The notes beneath the pieces were generated by a model. The model had not been told where the DNA came from. It searched no databases and saw only the letters and a program-made list of their open reading frames with translations. From Chelydra serpentina (Eukaryota; Chordata; Testudines; Chelydridae), in assembly GCA_037349315.1 (NCBI GenBank), contig JBAIAC010000010.1:31908001-31972000 (forward strand): a DNA stretch of 64,000 bases, in the 5' to 3' direction. Both the position numbers and the translations under genes were made by a program. Each line of letters starts with the position of its first letter. Within the stretch, counting starts at the first letter, position 1. Positions 11,759 to 23,140 of the stretch are shown here, piece after piece.

Positions 11759-13415
11759 ACGGGGAAAGAAAGGCAGGCTGAAGGGATTGCAGCACAGTTC
11801 TGCAAACTAAAGAGATGCAGGAGACCAGAGGAAAAATATGCTTAAATATGCAAGATAAAGCAAAGCAGAGGGAAAAGAAATGACACCTCCTACCTGCAAA
11901 ATAGACTGTATGGAATGTATTATTCTCTTAGTATATTTTATCAGCTAGGAATTCCTCCCCCAAGCTATGAAGTGTGAGGTAGGCTAAAGGAGTTCATGCA
12001 TGGTGTTTTGCTGTGGATTGATCCATGCACAGCTAGTTAATCTCTTCCCTAAAACCTTTTACCTTTGTTCTCTTTTTCTTGAGGTCATTCATATATAACT
12101 GACATTTTCATATGGTAATCTTTCATTGTACGTTTGCTCTTAAAGATTAGCCAAAGGGATCAATCACACTGGATTGCTTCCCCACAAAAAACAAAATTCA
12201 TTCTCTATTGTCCACTAGGCTGTGTGATAAGAAGAATTAGTGCTACTTAGACAGAATGTATGCATTTAACTACCATTCATAATATAAATGGATGGCTGGT
12301 TTATACATACATTAGTATGTATGATTATATGATGTATACCTAGAGAAATATTACTGTTTATGAATGTTTATAAATAATCCATACATATAGTATCTACACA
12401 TACAGTATCTACTTCACCCACAGATGAAACACCCCAAATTCCCTGTAGTATTATTGTCTCTGTGAATTGCTATCTTAAAAAGAAACAGTTCCTAAAGAGC
12501 ACAGCTTCTAAAATGCAGCCCTTCCCCCATCCCTTTTAGTTTACATGAAATGAGCAACTGCCCCTCCCCCACAGCTCCTTCACTCTTTGTAGGCAAGCAA
12601 GTCTGAAACCAGGGGGCAAAATCATTACTTCCCAATTATCTTAAGCCATGCAAAATAACCTCTCTCTCAAGGGCTGATGTTAAAATATGCACATGGTTCC
12701 GATGTCTAGACAGTTATGAAATATAGGTGTAGGGCTCTGTGTATGTAGAAGAGAAATGCATCCCAAATGAAGTGCTTTTATTAAAGTAGTATAATCACTC
12801 GGATAACTAATTACGTCAATACCACACAGTTAATTAAACCCATTATAGTTACTATCCCCATGGAGGGGAGGTCAGACAAAGCAGCCATCCCCCTGACTCT
12901 GCTGTGCTAACAAAAGAGAGAGAAATTAAATAAAGTACAATGCATTTTGCTCAGATTAAAGAAGAAAAAAAAGTTTAACTACACAGTTGCTCAACAAAGA
13001 AACTCCACAAAGGTAATTTGTGTCTGTACATCTGCATGTGTGCTTTCCATATGCAGACCTCACAATTCATCTAGGCTTCCACTAGATTCAAACGAATTGA
13101 ACTGTTCAGGAGAAAATATTGCTCTTAGAGAAAAAACAAAGGGCTAAATTCCAAATTTGTCACAAGTGTATTTAATCACACCCATTCACCATTGGATATA
13201 CATGATAAAGCATGACTAAATACAGGAAGATGGGCTGGGAATGTCACTAGCCCTAGGTGTTGCATTTACACTAGAAAAACCTGATTTCCTTCTACTCCCA
13301 CCTGGAACTTGATGGGAGTAGATTATGCCAATATGTGACATCCACAAGGGCTGGTAAGAAGTGCTAGTCTTTACTTCCTGTCCCCATCAGTCAGGTTCAC
13401 ATTGCAGAGGTTATT

Positions 13416-13735
13416 ATTAGGGCTGGCTGGAAAACAAGAATTCCATTTTGTGAAAAATATGGAGTTTTCAACATTTGATTTTGCTCTACATTGAGACAAG
13501 AAACCAGACCTTTGGAAATTTTTCAGTGTAAAGAAAGGGATCCCTAAACACCCAATAGCCTAGTGATGAGGACGTTCACCTGGGATATGGGAGACCTAGC
13601 TATTGGCTAATCTGTGTGGATTTGAGAAACCTTCAGGTCAAAACAGATACATTTTTGGTAAAAGTTGCAGTGTTGATTAATCAGGATTTTCTCAACAAAA
13701 AATATTTTGTTGAGAAAATCCCAACTAGCCCTAAT
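13416..13735. mobile_element. MITE with ATTAGGGCT termini and tRNA-like centre
   Basis: Left end attagggctggctgg and right end ccaactagccctaat form an imperfect inverted repeat of about 15 bases. The centre contains aatagcctagtgatgaggac followed by cacctgggatatgggagacc, which resembles a decayed tRNA-derived box A region. A second inner palindrome lies at about 13690-13725 (attttctcaacaaaaaat and attttgttgagaaaat). Confidence 0.65.
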
Positions 13736-13857
13736 CAGCATCTTCTGCTTCTAGTGATAATAGTTAAAATGGGATTCATCCACAGAAACTAGGAGTTTCC
13801 TACATCTTATCCCCTTGATGGCTGAAGGAGCAGGACAGGAAGACCATAACTGCTTCC

Positions 13858-14157
13858 CAGAGGCGGATTAAGGTATTCTGGCGCCCTGGGCCAGAGCAAG
13901 TGGGGGGGGGGGGGGAAGATGCCGGAACTATGGCCCCACCCCACCTCTTCTGCCGTGGCCCTGCCCCCTGCTTGCTCCTTCCTTCCCTGCTGCAGCCCTG
14001 GGACCGGTGAAGCTCTGTGGCCCCCCCTACCCGGGACACTGCGGGGAACGAGAGCTCCTCCAGCCCTGGGGCCACAGTGAGGAGATTTTTTCAGGACTCT
14101 CAACTTGGCCAGGGCCCTGGGCACAGGCCCATGGGCCCTTGCAGTAATCCACCACTG
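13858..14157. mobile_element. hAT-type MITE (300 bp)
   Basis: Termini cagaggcggatta and taatccaccactg are inverted repeats. Flanked by exact 8-bp direct repeats ctgcttcc (13850-13857 and 14158-14165), the hAT signature. The interior is GC-rich with a run of 13 G; the ORFs across it are composition artefacts. Confidence 0.9.
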
Positions 14158-14165
14158 CTGCTTCC

Positions 14166-16320
14166 CCATTAGCTTTAATGACACATTAATGAGAAGTGGT
14201 AGAGAAAAAACGGAGGAGCCTGCCATTTTTGTGAAGGCCAGGCATAGCTAATAGGGCTCACTTACATCTGTCTGGTATTATATACATACAAACACATACA
14301 CCTTCTTCACAGTGTAAGGAGTAATTTTCCTGGTGAAAATAAAGACATCCACATCCTGGTCCTTATTGTCCCTAAATATCTCAGAAGTCATTGTATGACT
14401 GACATCTTCTCAAAGCAGTCCATTATGCAAAGAGGGATTTGCAGTAACTCTTCTTCATAAAGAAAACGGAGTACAAACAAAAGCCTTGCAGTGAGATTGG
14501 CTATATTTAAAAATCTGACCCCACTGTTGGGGGAGGTAGGCAAGAAGAGAAAAGAAATAGAGGAGAAGGAACGCTTTGATCCTAAACATGAAATGCTGCA
14601 AGCAACTCATTGTAAACTCAAGCCCTATCTTAACAGCAGCTTTGAGTGATTTCTGCTGTCGTGGCATAGGTTGTTGGAGGAAGCAGTGAGCATTCTAGAA
14701 AGTGCTGTACATGGGGCAATGCAAATTCTTAACCTTTCACCTTTTACATTTTTTTTTTTTACTCACAATTTAGCAGAGTTTTTTTGGGCAAGTAGTACAG
14801 AAAAATTGCCTGAGATAAATAGAGAAGGGCACTCCAAAATATTTGCAGTATCTGGAATTCTACAGTAAAAATGTTATCTAAGCCAACTGGCAAGTTTTTA
14901 ATAGTGACCATGGTAAGTGTTAAACAAGTTTCATTATTTCCATACTTGTATTACAATATTGCCTAAAGGATGCTACCAATAGCAAGTCCCCATTATGCTA
15001 GGCACTGAACGTACACATAATAAAAGACCAACCTGCCCTGAAGAACTTTAAATCTAAATAAGACAGAGTAGGAGAAAGGAAGTGTTGTTATTCCCATTTT
15101 ACAGACAGGGAAATGAATCAGAAAGATTAAGTGACATATCCCAAGGTCACTCGTAAAGTCCATGGCAGAGTCACAAATTGATCCCAAATCTCCATAGTGC
15201 CAGTCCTGTGCTTTAACCAGAAAACATCTTTCCTCTAGACACCAATGACAACTTTTTGTCTGCACCTCATCACAGAACCTTCAACCCAAAGAAACATGGG
15301 GTTAGAGTTTACCATTCTTCTCTATGAGGACTTTCAATTATATGATTTCACTTTTCAAACAATCCTCCTGCTCCCCTACAACACATTCCCTGAATGGGAG
15401 AAAATTGTATTACTATCATCTTGAGTCAATGATGTGAAAATCCTTGACCAGAAATTACCACAGCCAAGAATTTTACCCCGAAGTTTTGTAATCAGTCCCC
15501 AAACTTCTGCAAATAATTCTTTGGTGTCTTGGGTATGAGCAGTAATGTGATATTTTTGTTTTTATTGATCTTCCATAATGGCTCTCTCCAAAGGAAATGC
15601 TATGTTTTAGATAATTAAATTTTGGAAGAGTGGCACTTGGGAGATCCAAATGCCCTGAAATCAGGCACACATGCACAAAACTTAAAACACAAACAAAAAC
15701 CGGTCTTAGTTTTCATTGTTGTGCTAGAAAAGGTGGACAGGCCCCCATCCTGCAGTTGTGAAAAAACTCTACTATTTAGCTATTACACTATAGGACAATG
15801 GTTATACAAGAAATAAAGAAAACCAAACACAAATTTAGAAATAAGGGGCCAAATTCTCTGCGGATATACATGGTTGCAACTCCACTAAAGTAAATTGAGC
15901 TTCAATCATTGACATCAAAAGAGAACTTGCTAAAAGAAGAAGAGCCAACTCCTTTGCTTCATTACAAGATTAGTCTCTTTAAGAATGAAACAGACTTAGT
16001 ACAGGTCTTGGTTTGGGCTAGCACACAATGGTATGGTATACAGGCACTTCTTTATTGCCACCTTCCCGCTCTCCAGTCACTAAGCTTTCATGAAAAATCT
16101 GTTATTGTTAGTGAAATAGCCTCAAAATCCTGAATTGAACGCAACTGATTCAGTAAGGTCTGTCTGTGTGTACAGAACCTGAAACAGTTCAGGAAACTCA
16201 GACTTGCCCCATTCATCTCAATGGGTGCTAACTTAGATGCCCAATGATAATACTTGAAAACATCAGCATAGTTAATTCACGGCTCAAAGCATGTGAGAAA
16301 GGAGAGAGAGGATTATATTA
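14166..16320. other. Unassigned non-coding stretch
   Basis: Contains a MIR-like relic (14990-15230) and a T-run at about 14750. No gene recognised. Confidence 0.55.
14990..15230 (-). mobile_element. MIR-like (CORE-SINE) relic
   Basis: The plus strand shows ttatgctaggcactgaacg, cattttacagacagggaaat and aagtgacatatcccaaggtc in the order expected for an inverted MIR-type SINE. Confidence 0.65.
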
Positions 16321-16592
16321 TGTAGCTAGACTACAGCGCTACATCGGCACAGCTGCACCAGTGTAGCACGTCTGGTGAAGATGCACTATGCCTATAGGAG
16401 AGCGCTCTCCCGTCGGCATAATGACTCCACTTTGGTGAGACGTGTAAGTTATGTTTGCAGGAGAGCATCTCCCGCTGACATAGTGCCCGTGTGGACAGCA
16501 TGAAACTTGTATCACTGGGGGCGGGGGAGGGCTCTTTCACACCCTCGAGCAACGTAAGTTAGATCAATTTAACCAGTTGTGTAGACAAGCCC
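16321..16592 (-). mobile_element. PIF/Harbinger-like MITE, left end decayed
   Basis: The right end is gtgtagacaagccc followed by TAA, matching the GGGCTTGTCTACAC type of terminus with a 3-bp TAA target. The interior has gcgctctcccgtcggcataa and related short palindromes. The left terminus (ctagactacagcgctac) has lost the outermost bases. Confidence 0.6.
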
Positions 16593-16654
16593 TAAGTGAC
16601 AGCTCACCGGGGCGTACCAGTGAGACACGTTTGGAGACTACCGTCACTTTTGCC

Positions 16655-16846
16655 CGGGGCCAGCTTTAGCGGGTTCGGGGCCCCACGTGAAGAACGACGG
16701 CGGGGCCCCACACCTTTCCGGCCGAAAAAAACAAAAACAAAAAACCTCTCGCAAAACCTCCCGCAGCCGATTCGTTCGGCCGAGTAAAAAAAACAAAACA
16801 CTGGGGCCCCCTGGGAATCAGTGGAATCGGCTTAAAGCCGGCCCTG
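16655..16846. mobile_element. hAT-type MITE (192 bp)
   Basis: Inverted termini cggggccagctttag and ttaaagccggccctg. Flanks cttttgcc (16647-16654) and ctttttcc (16847-16854) form an 8-bp duplication with one mismatch. The termini resemble the end of the decayed hAT at 1750, so that family may have mobilised it. Confidence 0.75.
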
Positions 16847-16854
16847 CTTTTTCC

Positions 16855-17472
16855 CATCCCTTCCCCCTCTGGGAAGCAGAGCTCAGGAAGCCTAGTAAAG
16901 CATAAGATCCTTAGCAAGGAGAAGCAAAACCTGAAGAGCCCAGCAGAGGCAGAGCATTAGGTGTATTCAGACCCTACTGAGGTGGAGCCAAGCTCAAGAT
17001 ACCCAGAGAGCGTGCATGGTCATATTTTTAACGTCTATACAACCTATTTTGAATGGTATCTCATGTGAGTGGAATTTACTTTGTGGGCAGAGCTTAGAAA
17101 GAGTACCATGTCTTCGTGCCCGCAATCAACCCCATGACTTAAAGGCAGTTTAAGTGCCCGACTGAAGATTCTTATTCAATAGTGAAATCCTCCAGTGGCA
17201 TAGAACTGACTTAGCTGACTCTACACTCCCTCCCAAAACCCTCGCTCAAGAGGTAAAGTACATGTAGCCAGAGGAAAAATACAAGGTGTGTGTTTCTTGA
17301 AAGCTGCAGCAAGGCAGGAGTGAACATTCAAGGAAGAATTTCCTCAGTGAAGAAGAGTGTCTTTAGGGCTGTTGTCTTTATTCCTCTAATAAGGCTTCTT
17401 ATGCCACGTTAAAAGACAGTGACACTTCTGATGTTTCTTTACTGTTGTCACATGACAAATCCTAAGCCTAAA
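16855..17472. other. Unassigned non-coding stretch
   Basis: No gene or bounded repeat recognised between the hAT MITE and the start of the inverted repeat. Confidence 0.5.
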
Positions 17473-17757
17473 TAGGACAGTTGTCTTTGGCAAATATTTT
17501 CACTAATAAAAGCTTTTGGTTTCACTTGAAACAGAAGGCACTGTGATGGGTTGGTGTCACAGAAACCCCCTTGGAGCTGCCACCTGGTGTGCCAAGACTA
17601 CTTCTGCCCCTGCTTTCCTGCCTTTTCCAGCTTGGGACTCCAGAATCCTGCCTGGTTTGAGCCAGACCCGCTAGCCTGCTGCAAACCCAGACCCAGTTCT
17701 GAACCACATCCCCTAACAGCTGTAGGTTTGCCTGGAAGCAGATCAGGAAGTGCTCTT
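17473..17757. repeat. Inverted repeat, left arm (285 bp)
   Basis: Matches the reverse complement of 18317-18602 with roughly ten differences. It spans the left flank aggacagttgtctttggc, the aataaaagcttttgg region and the first 215 bases of the LTR-like repeat. Spacer between the arms is 559 bases. Confidence 0.92.
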
Positions 17758-18024
17758 GCCTTTGACACCCAGGTGCCCAACTCCCAATGGGGTTCAAACC
17801 CTTAATAAATCCATTTTACCCTGTATAAAGCTTATACAGGGTAAACTCATAAATAGTTCGCCCTCTATATCAGAGATAGAGAGATATACACAGCTGTTTG
17901 CCCCCCTCCAGGTACTAACACATACTCCAGGTTACTTAATAAGTAAAAAGTAATTTTAATAAGTACAGAAAATAGGATTAAAGTGGTTCCAAGTAGTAAC
18001 AGACAGAACAAAGTGAATTACTAA

Positions 18025-18316
18025 GGGCTGGTCTACACTAACCCCCCAATTCGAACTAAGATACGCAACTTCAGCTACGTGAATAACGTAGCTGAAGTCG
18101 AACTATCTTAGTTCGAATGAAAAGGTACTTACCCGGGGTCCACATGCGGTGCGCAGGCTCCCCCGTCAACTCCGCCTACTCCGTTCGTCGAGCTGGATTA
18201 CCAGCGTCGACGGGGGAGCACTTCCTGGTTCGATTTATCGCGTCTAGACAAGACGCGATAAATCGAACCCAGAACATCGATCCGACGCCTCCGACGCGAT
18301 GGGTAAGTGTAGACCT
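18025..18316 (+). mobile_element. Harbinger-like MITE copy 1
   Basis: Outer terminus gggctggtctacact. The interior has two strong hairpins: ttcgaactaagata/tatcttagttcgaa around the cttcagctacgtgaataacgtagctgaag stem, and ttcgatttatcgcgtct with its complement agacgcgataaatcgaa. The inner end (gggtaagtgtagacc) lacks the terminal TACCC seen in copy 2, so this end is damaged or recombined. Confidence 0.85.
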
Positions 18317-18602
18317 AAGGGCACTTCCTTATCTGCTTCCAGGCAAACCTACAGCTGTTAGGGGACGTGGTTCAGAACTGGGTCTGGGTTTTCAGCAGGC
18401 CAGCGGGTCTGGCTCAAACCAGGCAGGATTCTGGAGTCCCAAGCTGGAAAAGGCAGGAAAGCAGGGGCAGAAGTAGTCTTGGCACACCAGGTGGCAGCTC
18501 CAAGGGGGTTTCTGTGATACCAACCCATCACAGTGCCTTCTGTTTCAAGTGAAACCAAAAGCTTTTATTAGTGAAAATATTTGCCAAGGACAACTGTCCT
18601 AA
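18317..18602. repeat. Inverted repeat, right arm, captured between MITEs
   Basis: Reverse-complement copy of 17473-17757. The homology starts and stops exactly at the two MITE inner ends. It even includes the 66 bases left of the apparent LTR start, which favours a local origin over a second LTR copy. Confidence 0.9.
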
Positions 18603-18898
18603 GGGTAGGTCTACACTTACCCGTCGCATCGGAGGCGTCGGATCGATGTTCTGGGTTCGATTTATCGCGTCTTGTCTAGACGTGATAAATCGAACCAGGA
18701 AGTGCTCCCCCGTCGATGCTGGTAATCCAGCTCGACGAACAGAGTAGGCGGAGTCGACGGGGGAGCCTGCGCGCCACGTGTGGACCCCGGGTAAGTACCT
18801 TTTCATTCGAACTAAGATAGTTCGACTTCAGCTACGTTATTCACGTAGCTAAAGTTGCGTATCTTAGTTCGAATTGGGGGGTTAGTGTAGACCAGCCC
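18603..18898 (-). mobile_element. Harbinger-like MITE copy 2
   Basis: Complete copy with termini gggtaggtctacact and agtgtagaccagccc, TAA on both sides (18600-18602 and 18899-18901). Inverted relative to copy 1, with the same internal hairpins and several base differences. Confidence 0.88.
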
Positions 18899-19597
18899 TA
18901 AGTAAAATAAAATAAAACATGCAAATCTATGTCTAATCACACTGAATACAGATAAAAACCTCACCAGTTCCAGTAAACTTCCTTTTACAGGCTATGGTCC
19001 TCCTAGCCTGGGTCCAGCAATCACTCACACCCCCTATTGTCCTTGTCCTTTGTTCCAGTCTCTTTAAGGTGTGTCGTTGGGGGGGTGGAGAGACTCTCTC
19101 TTTAGCCAGCTGAAGACAAGATAGAGGGGTCTCCCAGAGGTTTAAATAGACTTTCTCCCCTGGGTGGACACCCCTCCCTCTCCCTGTGTAGCATCCAGTT
19201 ACAAAATGGAGTTTGGGGGTCACATGGGCAAGTCACATGTCCATGCACAACTCAGTTCTTTAGGAGCCAAGCCACATTCCTGGCCAAGCTCAGATGTGGA
19301 TTGGTGTCTGCAACTTCTTTTGTCTGTTAAGTGTTTCTTAACCTGCACATTCCTTTCTCCAGACATTGATCAAATGCTCTTGCTAAGGCTATGTATAAAA
19401 CCAGCAAATATACAACCAATATTCATAACTTCAATTACAAAAATGATACATGCATACAAATAGGAGGAATAGATTCAGTAGATCATAACTTTTACAGATA
19501 TATGTTACATGGCACATGTAGCATAAAACATATTCCAGTTATATCATATATACATTTATAAGCATCTCCCCATAAAGCCTTATGGGGTACACAATCA

Positions 19598-20433
19598 CAG
19601 ACACTTGTAAGCCATCCTCTCCTTGGCACCACAAGTATGAACATCAATTAAGTTCAAGAGCAGGAAGCCCAGCAGCCATCTTCCAGCCCCCCACCTGTGT
19701 GTCTTGAGGCAGCGGCATGTTTCAAGTGCTACCAAGGTTGTCCCACATTGCAAAAAACAGCCACTGTTTGACTCACTTGCCCGCAAAGGAATAAGAATAC
19801 TTGAATAGATCAGCCTTTCATAAAGTGAGGCAGGATGACATTGGGACTTCATTACTGACACATTGCAGTGATTAAATTGTTGCAGGGTGTGTTTGTCCTG
19901 CAATGCACCCCGCTGACCTACAATGGTGCAGCAGACACTCTCTGTCTCAATTTCCATTCTCTCAAGCTCCCTTAAGAACACCACATGATCCAAAAGGATA
20001 GAAGACAAAATTCCCCTGCTGGGGTCCTATTTTATTAGTTACAAATAAACTTGAAATAAAGTCTCTCCCCTTGGGCTCAGTTGCAGAGAACTCCTCTTTG
20101 GGGCCTGAGGTTCTCAGTCCTGGCTTCTCTGATCTATAGTCTCTCCCCTCAGGTTCAGGAATTGCACAGTTCTCTTCCTCAGGGCTTGTGGTATCTTGAA
20201 GCTCCTCTCTCTTAGGAGAGCTCCTTCCTCTGTGAGCACCGCCCTGCAACTGACCCTTAATGCCCTTTTATCAGGTCCAGTAGCTCATCATTTAAGGGAA
20301 ATGAGACTGTAGTTCTTGAATTAGCTCATCACAGGTAGCCTGGGCCCAGATTCCCCTTAAAGGGGCCCGCACCTTGTGACATTCATACCGCAAAAAGATG
20401 CACACATAGAGGATAAAGCTAAATATTATAGGC
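19598..20433. other. Unassigned stretch, possibly repeat-derived
   Basis: No gene seen. The part 20010-20390 has repeated-looking text (tctctccccttgggctcag, tctctcccctcaggttcag) and may belong to another LTR-type repeat, but I see no ends. Confidence 0.35.
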
Positions 20434-20742
20434 CAGGGGTCGGCAACCTTTCAGAAGTGGTGTGCCGAGTCTTCATTTATTCACTCTAATTTAAGGTTTC
20501 ACGTGCCAGTAATACATTTTTAAAGTTTTTAGAAGGTCTCTTTCTATGTCTTTAATATATAACTAAACTATTGTTGAATGCAAAGTAAATAAGATTTTAA
20601 AAATGTTTAAGAAGCTTAATTTAGAATTAAATTAAAATGCAGGCCCCCCAGACCAGTGGCCAGGACCCAGGCAGTGTGAGTGCCATTGAAAATCAGCTTG
20701 TGTGCCGCCTTTGGCACAAATGCCATAGGTTGCCTACCCCTG
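20434..20742. mobile_element. hAT-type MITE (309 bp)
   Basis: Termini caggggtcggcaacc and ggttgcctacccctg are inverted repeats. Exact 8-bp target duplication ttataggc at 20426-20433 and 20743-20750. AT-rich interior with no coding capacity. Confidence 0.95.
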
Positions 20743-20997
20743 TTATAGGCCTTACTGTTTTCAGTACATGCAACTGTCCCTCTTTTGGAAAGACTGTCCT
20801 TTTCTCTCTGCCTCCCCTACCCCTTTCCAATTTTTGTTGTTCTATAACAACAATATATATCAAGGGAGATAAAAGCTGTGTCCATATTTTCATCCTACAA
20901 TGTCATTAACAATAACTTTCAGTTTTTGGGGATGACTGGTACATAGTAGAGAATGGACCTTATGAATGGCATCAGTCCTTGATAATAGCCTTCTAAG

Positions 20998-21120
20998 TAG
21001 GGTGACCAGACAGCAAGTGTGAAAAATCAGGACAGGGGGCGGGGGTAATCGGCACCTATATAAGAAAAAGCCCCAAATATCAGGACTGTACGTATAAAAT
21101 CGGGACATCTGGTCACCCTA
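20998..21120. mobile_element. hAT-type MITE (123 bp)
   Basis: Termini tagggtgaccaga and tctggtcacccta are inverted repeats. Exact 8-bp duplication cttctaag at 20990-20997 and 21121-21128. The interior is partly self-complementary (aaaatcaggaca, aaaatcgggaca). Confidence 0.94.
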
Positions 21121-22082
21121 CTTCTAAGCAATGTATTTGAATGGTTATCATCTGTGCTCAGCAGAGAGGATACCCCACTATATGCCTGCCATTTTTGGCT
21201 ACAATTGAAGCCTGCTTAAAAGCCAAAGGAACATGTGTAGACTAGAAGGGAGCTTTATACACGGATATTGTAACATGCTAAATCTGCGGCAGCAGCACAA
21301 GTGTCTGAGCTTTCCTCCTGCAATCTTCTGGTTTTTATTCAAGATGCATGTTCAGTGCTGCTACAAATGTTGTTACTGACCTCTGAGCAAGTCTAAATGC
21401 TAAGAATATAGAACAACTGACATTCCTAAAGGTGAACTAGGAGACATCTCATCCAGACTCCACTCTGTCTGCCATTCTTTCTGCTTCAGATTCTGATGTC
21501 AGTTCTGACAGCATTAGTAATGAACGGGGTGGGTGCTGACAGGTGAAGATGAGGGGCCAACACAGAAGGAGAAATCTTTGAGACTGATCAAGTCTTATGA
21601 TGTTGGCTATGACTGTGATGTATAACTGAATAAAATACAGTTTAACATGTACTGTGCCGCCTCCAAATTCACATCCCTTGGATTTTTCAATTTTTGGAAA
21701 GCAAAAGGCTCATGTACAGATTGTCTACATGGAGGCAAGAGGACAGCCTTCTTGTAACAATTATATTATTAAAGGTTATAATGGGAACAAACAGCTTCTC
21801 ATCTTAATCAGTAATGAAATATGTGAAAGTTAAAGAGAAAAAGCTGCTAAGAATATGAAACAGCCCAAACAACCAGGGTCTGAACTAAGCTTTCCAGATT
21901 CTATCCTGGCACCCTTTGACAGGTTTATCAAAGTGGTTAAAATGTACATTCATTTTTCAAAAGTACAAGAACTGTAACTGGCACCCTTGTTGGAAATTTT
22001 GGCCAAGGAATCTATGAAAGAATTAGTACAACTCAATGATTCTTCTAAATCAGCATTGCACTATATTGACAGGACAGCACAG

Positions 22083-22130
22083 TGTATAGTTATGTATAGG
22101 TGTATAGAGTGTATAGGTGTATAGAGTTAT
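22083..22130. repeat. Short tandem repeat, GTATAGGT/GTATAGAGT units
   Basis: Repeated gtataggtgtatagagt, about two and a half units with variants. Confidence 0.8.
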
Positions 22131-22221
22131 GCCAACCTATTGTTAAATAGAGAGCTGCAGTCTTCAGAACTGTCAGTTTGGCATCTTTTATGAGCAGTGA
22201 ATTCACACAATAAGGACCTGA

Positions 22222-22279
22222 CCCCAAAGCACATTGAAGTCAATAGAAAGACACTCATTGACTTCACTGGGCTTTGGAA
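22222..22279. mobile_element. Small palindromic MITE relic
   Basis: ccaaagcacattgaagtcaa and ttgacttcactgggctttgg are inverted copies around a short spacer. This palindrome type is common in reptile genomes. Confidence 0.65.
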
Positions 22280-22929
22280 AAGGCTCTATAGGTTGACGTT
22301 AAAAAGCCCGGCCCAGTTAAAATTTAAGAAGTGTACGTTCTGCTGAGCAGTAACCTGAGCTAACACCTGGCCCAGTGTGAGTCTCAGTCATGTTAGTGAG
22401 CACGTCCTATGGTCAACAGTCCCATTGACTGCAATGATATCACATGACCACTGTGAGTAAGGCTTATACAGTTGAGTTTACCACAAGTAGCTCAGCCTCA
22501 AGGCAGCTCCCCCTATTTCAACATCTGTGAAGGACTGGATATCACAAAAATACAATATAACTACGACAAGCTTAATGAAAAAGCTACAAAAATGTTACAT
22601 AAACATGGATGCCCAACAAATACCTTCAAAATGCCAAATGCTGCTGCTGCAGTCACAATCCAGTAAGTGAGAAAATATGATGGTCTTTTAAAAAGACCAA
22701 GCAGTACCATAAACTTTGAATAAACTCCAATATCAATTTAATCAAACACAGAATACAGGAGTTTCTCCCAAGACATACATCAACATAGCATCTATATGAG
22801 ATTGTGACAGGTCTATCTTTAACAGAACAGATACTTCAGAGGATGGCACAAGAAACCCTATAGTGGACAGTTATGGAGCAACCTGCTCATATAGAGGAAT
22901 TTTATTCCTGACCCCTCACAGCTATTGAA

Positions 22930-23140
22930 GGTCATATGGCCGGAAGCATGAGGATTTATGTATTGCTTCAAAAAGTCTCTTAATACTTCCTAATATAACT
23001 GAATAGTCTCATTATTATCCATGTGAACGTCTAATCCTTTTCTGAATCCTACCAAACTCTTGTCCTTTTCTGATATCCAGTGGCAATGAGCTCCACAAAT
23101 TCAACTATAAATTACCATTTCTTCAAATTAGGAGCTCACA
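22930..23140 (-). mobile_element. Possible old CR1-clade fragment
   Basis: Phrases such as tccttttctgaatcctacca and gcaatgagctccacaaattc resemble the inverted 3' coding region of CR1 elements (compare 56530-56600). Short and degraded. Confidence 0.4.

Larger units (their letters stand above)
9370..13415. other. Long unassigned non-coding stretch
   Basis: Apart from the MIR-like relic at 9680-9905 and a short CT run, I see no gene or clear repeat in these 4 kb. All ORFs are short, lack domains and overlap on both strands. Good candidate for old single-copy DNA; could hold intronic or regulatory sequence that cannot be judged without comparison. Confidence 0.55.
18025..18898. mobile_element. 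Composite PIF/Harbinger-like insertion (two inverted MITEs plus captured DNA)
   Basis: The unit starts gggctggtctacact and ends agtgtagaccagccc, and is flanked by TAA at 18022-18024 and 18899-18901, the 3-bp target typical of PIF/Harbinger elements. It consists of MITE copy 1 (18025 to about 18316), an inverted copy of 17473-17757 (18317-18602) and MITE copy 2 in opposite orientation (18603-18898). No transposase is encoded. Confidence 0.85.
17473..19597. mobile_element. LTR-like repeat interrupted by a composite MITE
   Basis: Text beginning near tgtgatgggttggtgtcacag (17542) and ending near gtacacaatcaca (19597) reads as one repeat unit once the insertion at 18025-18898 is removed. It has TG...CA-like outer bases and a small palindrome ccctgtataaagcttatacaggg at 17819-17841. 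It resembles a dispersed turtle LTR that I recall, but I see no coding region and no convincing target duplication, so the type and limits are tentative. Confidence 0.45.

Noticed and set aside
16596..16917. ORFs on both strands of 63-83 codons
   Set aside because: They fall across a MITE and A-rich text and show no domain.
17522..18806. Mirror-image ORFs (for example MKRYLPGVH-type starts on both strands)
   Set aside because: They are the two MITE copies and the two arms of an inverted repeat read in both directions.
19962..20249. 95-codon ORF with repeated Glu-rich phrases
   Set aside because: Comes from internally repetitive non-coding text; no domain or start context.
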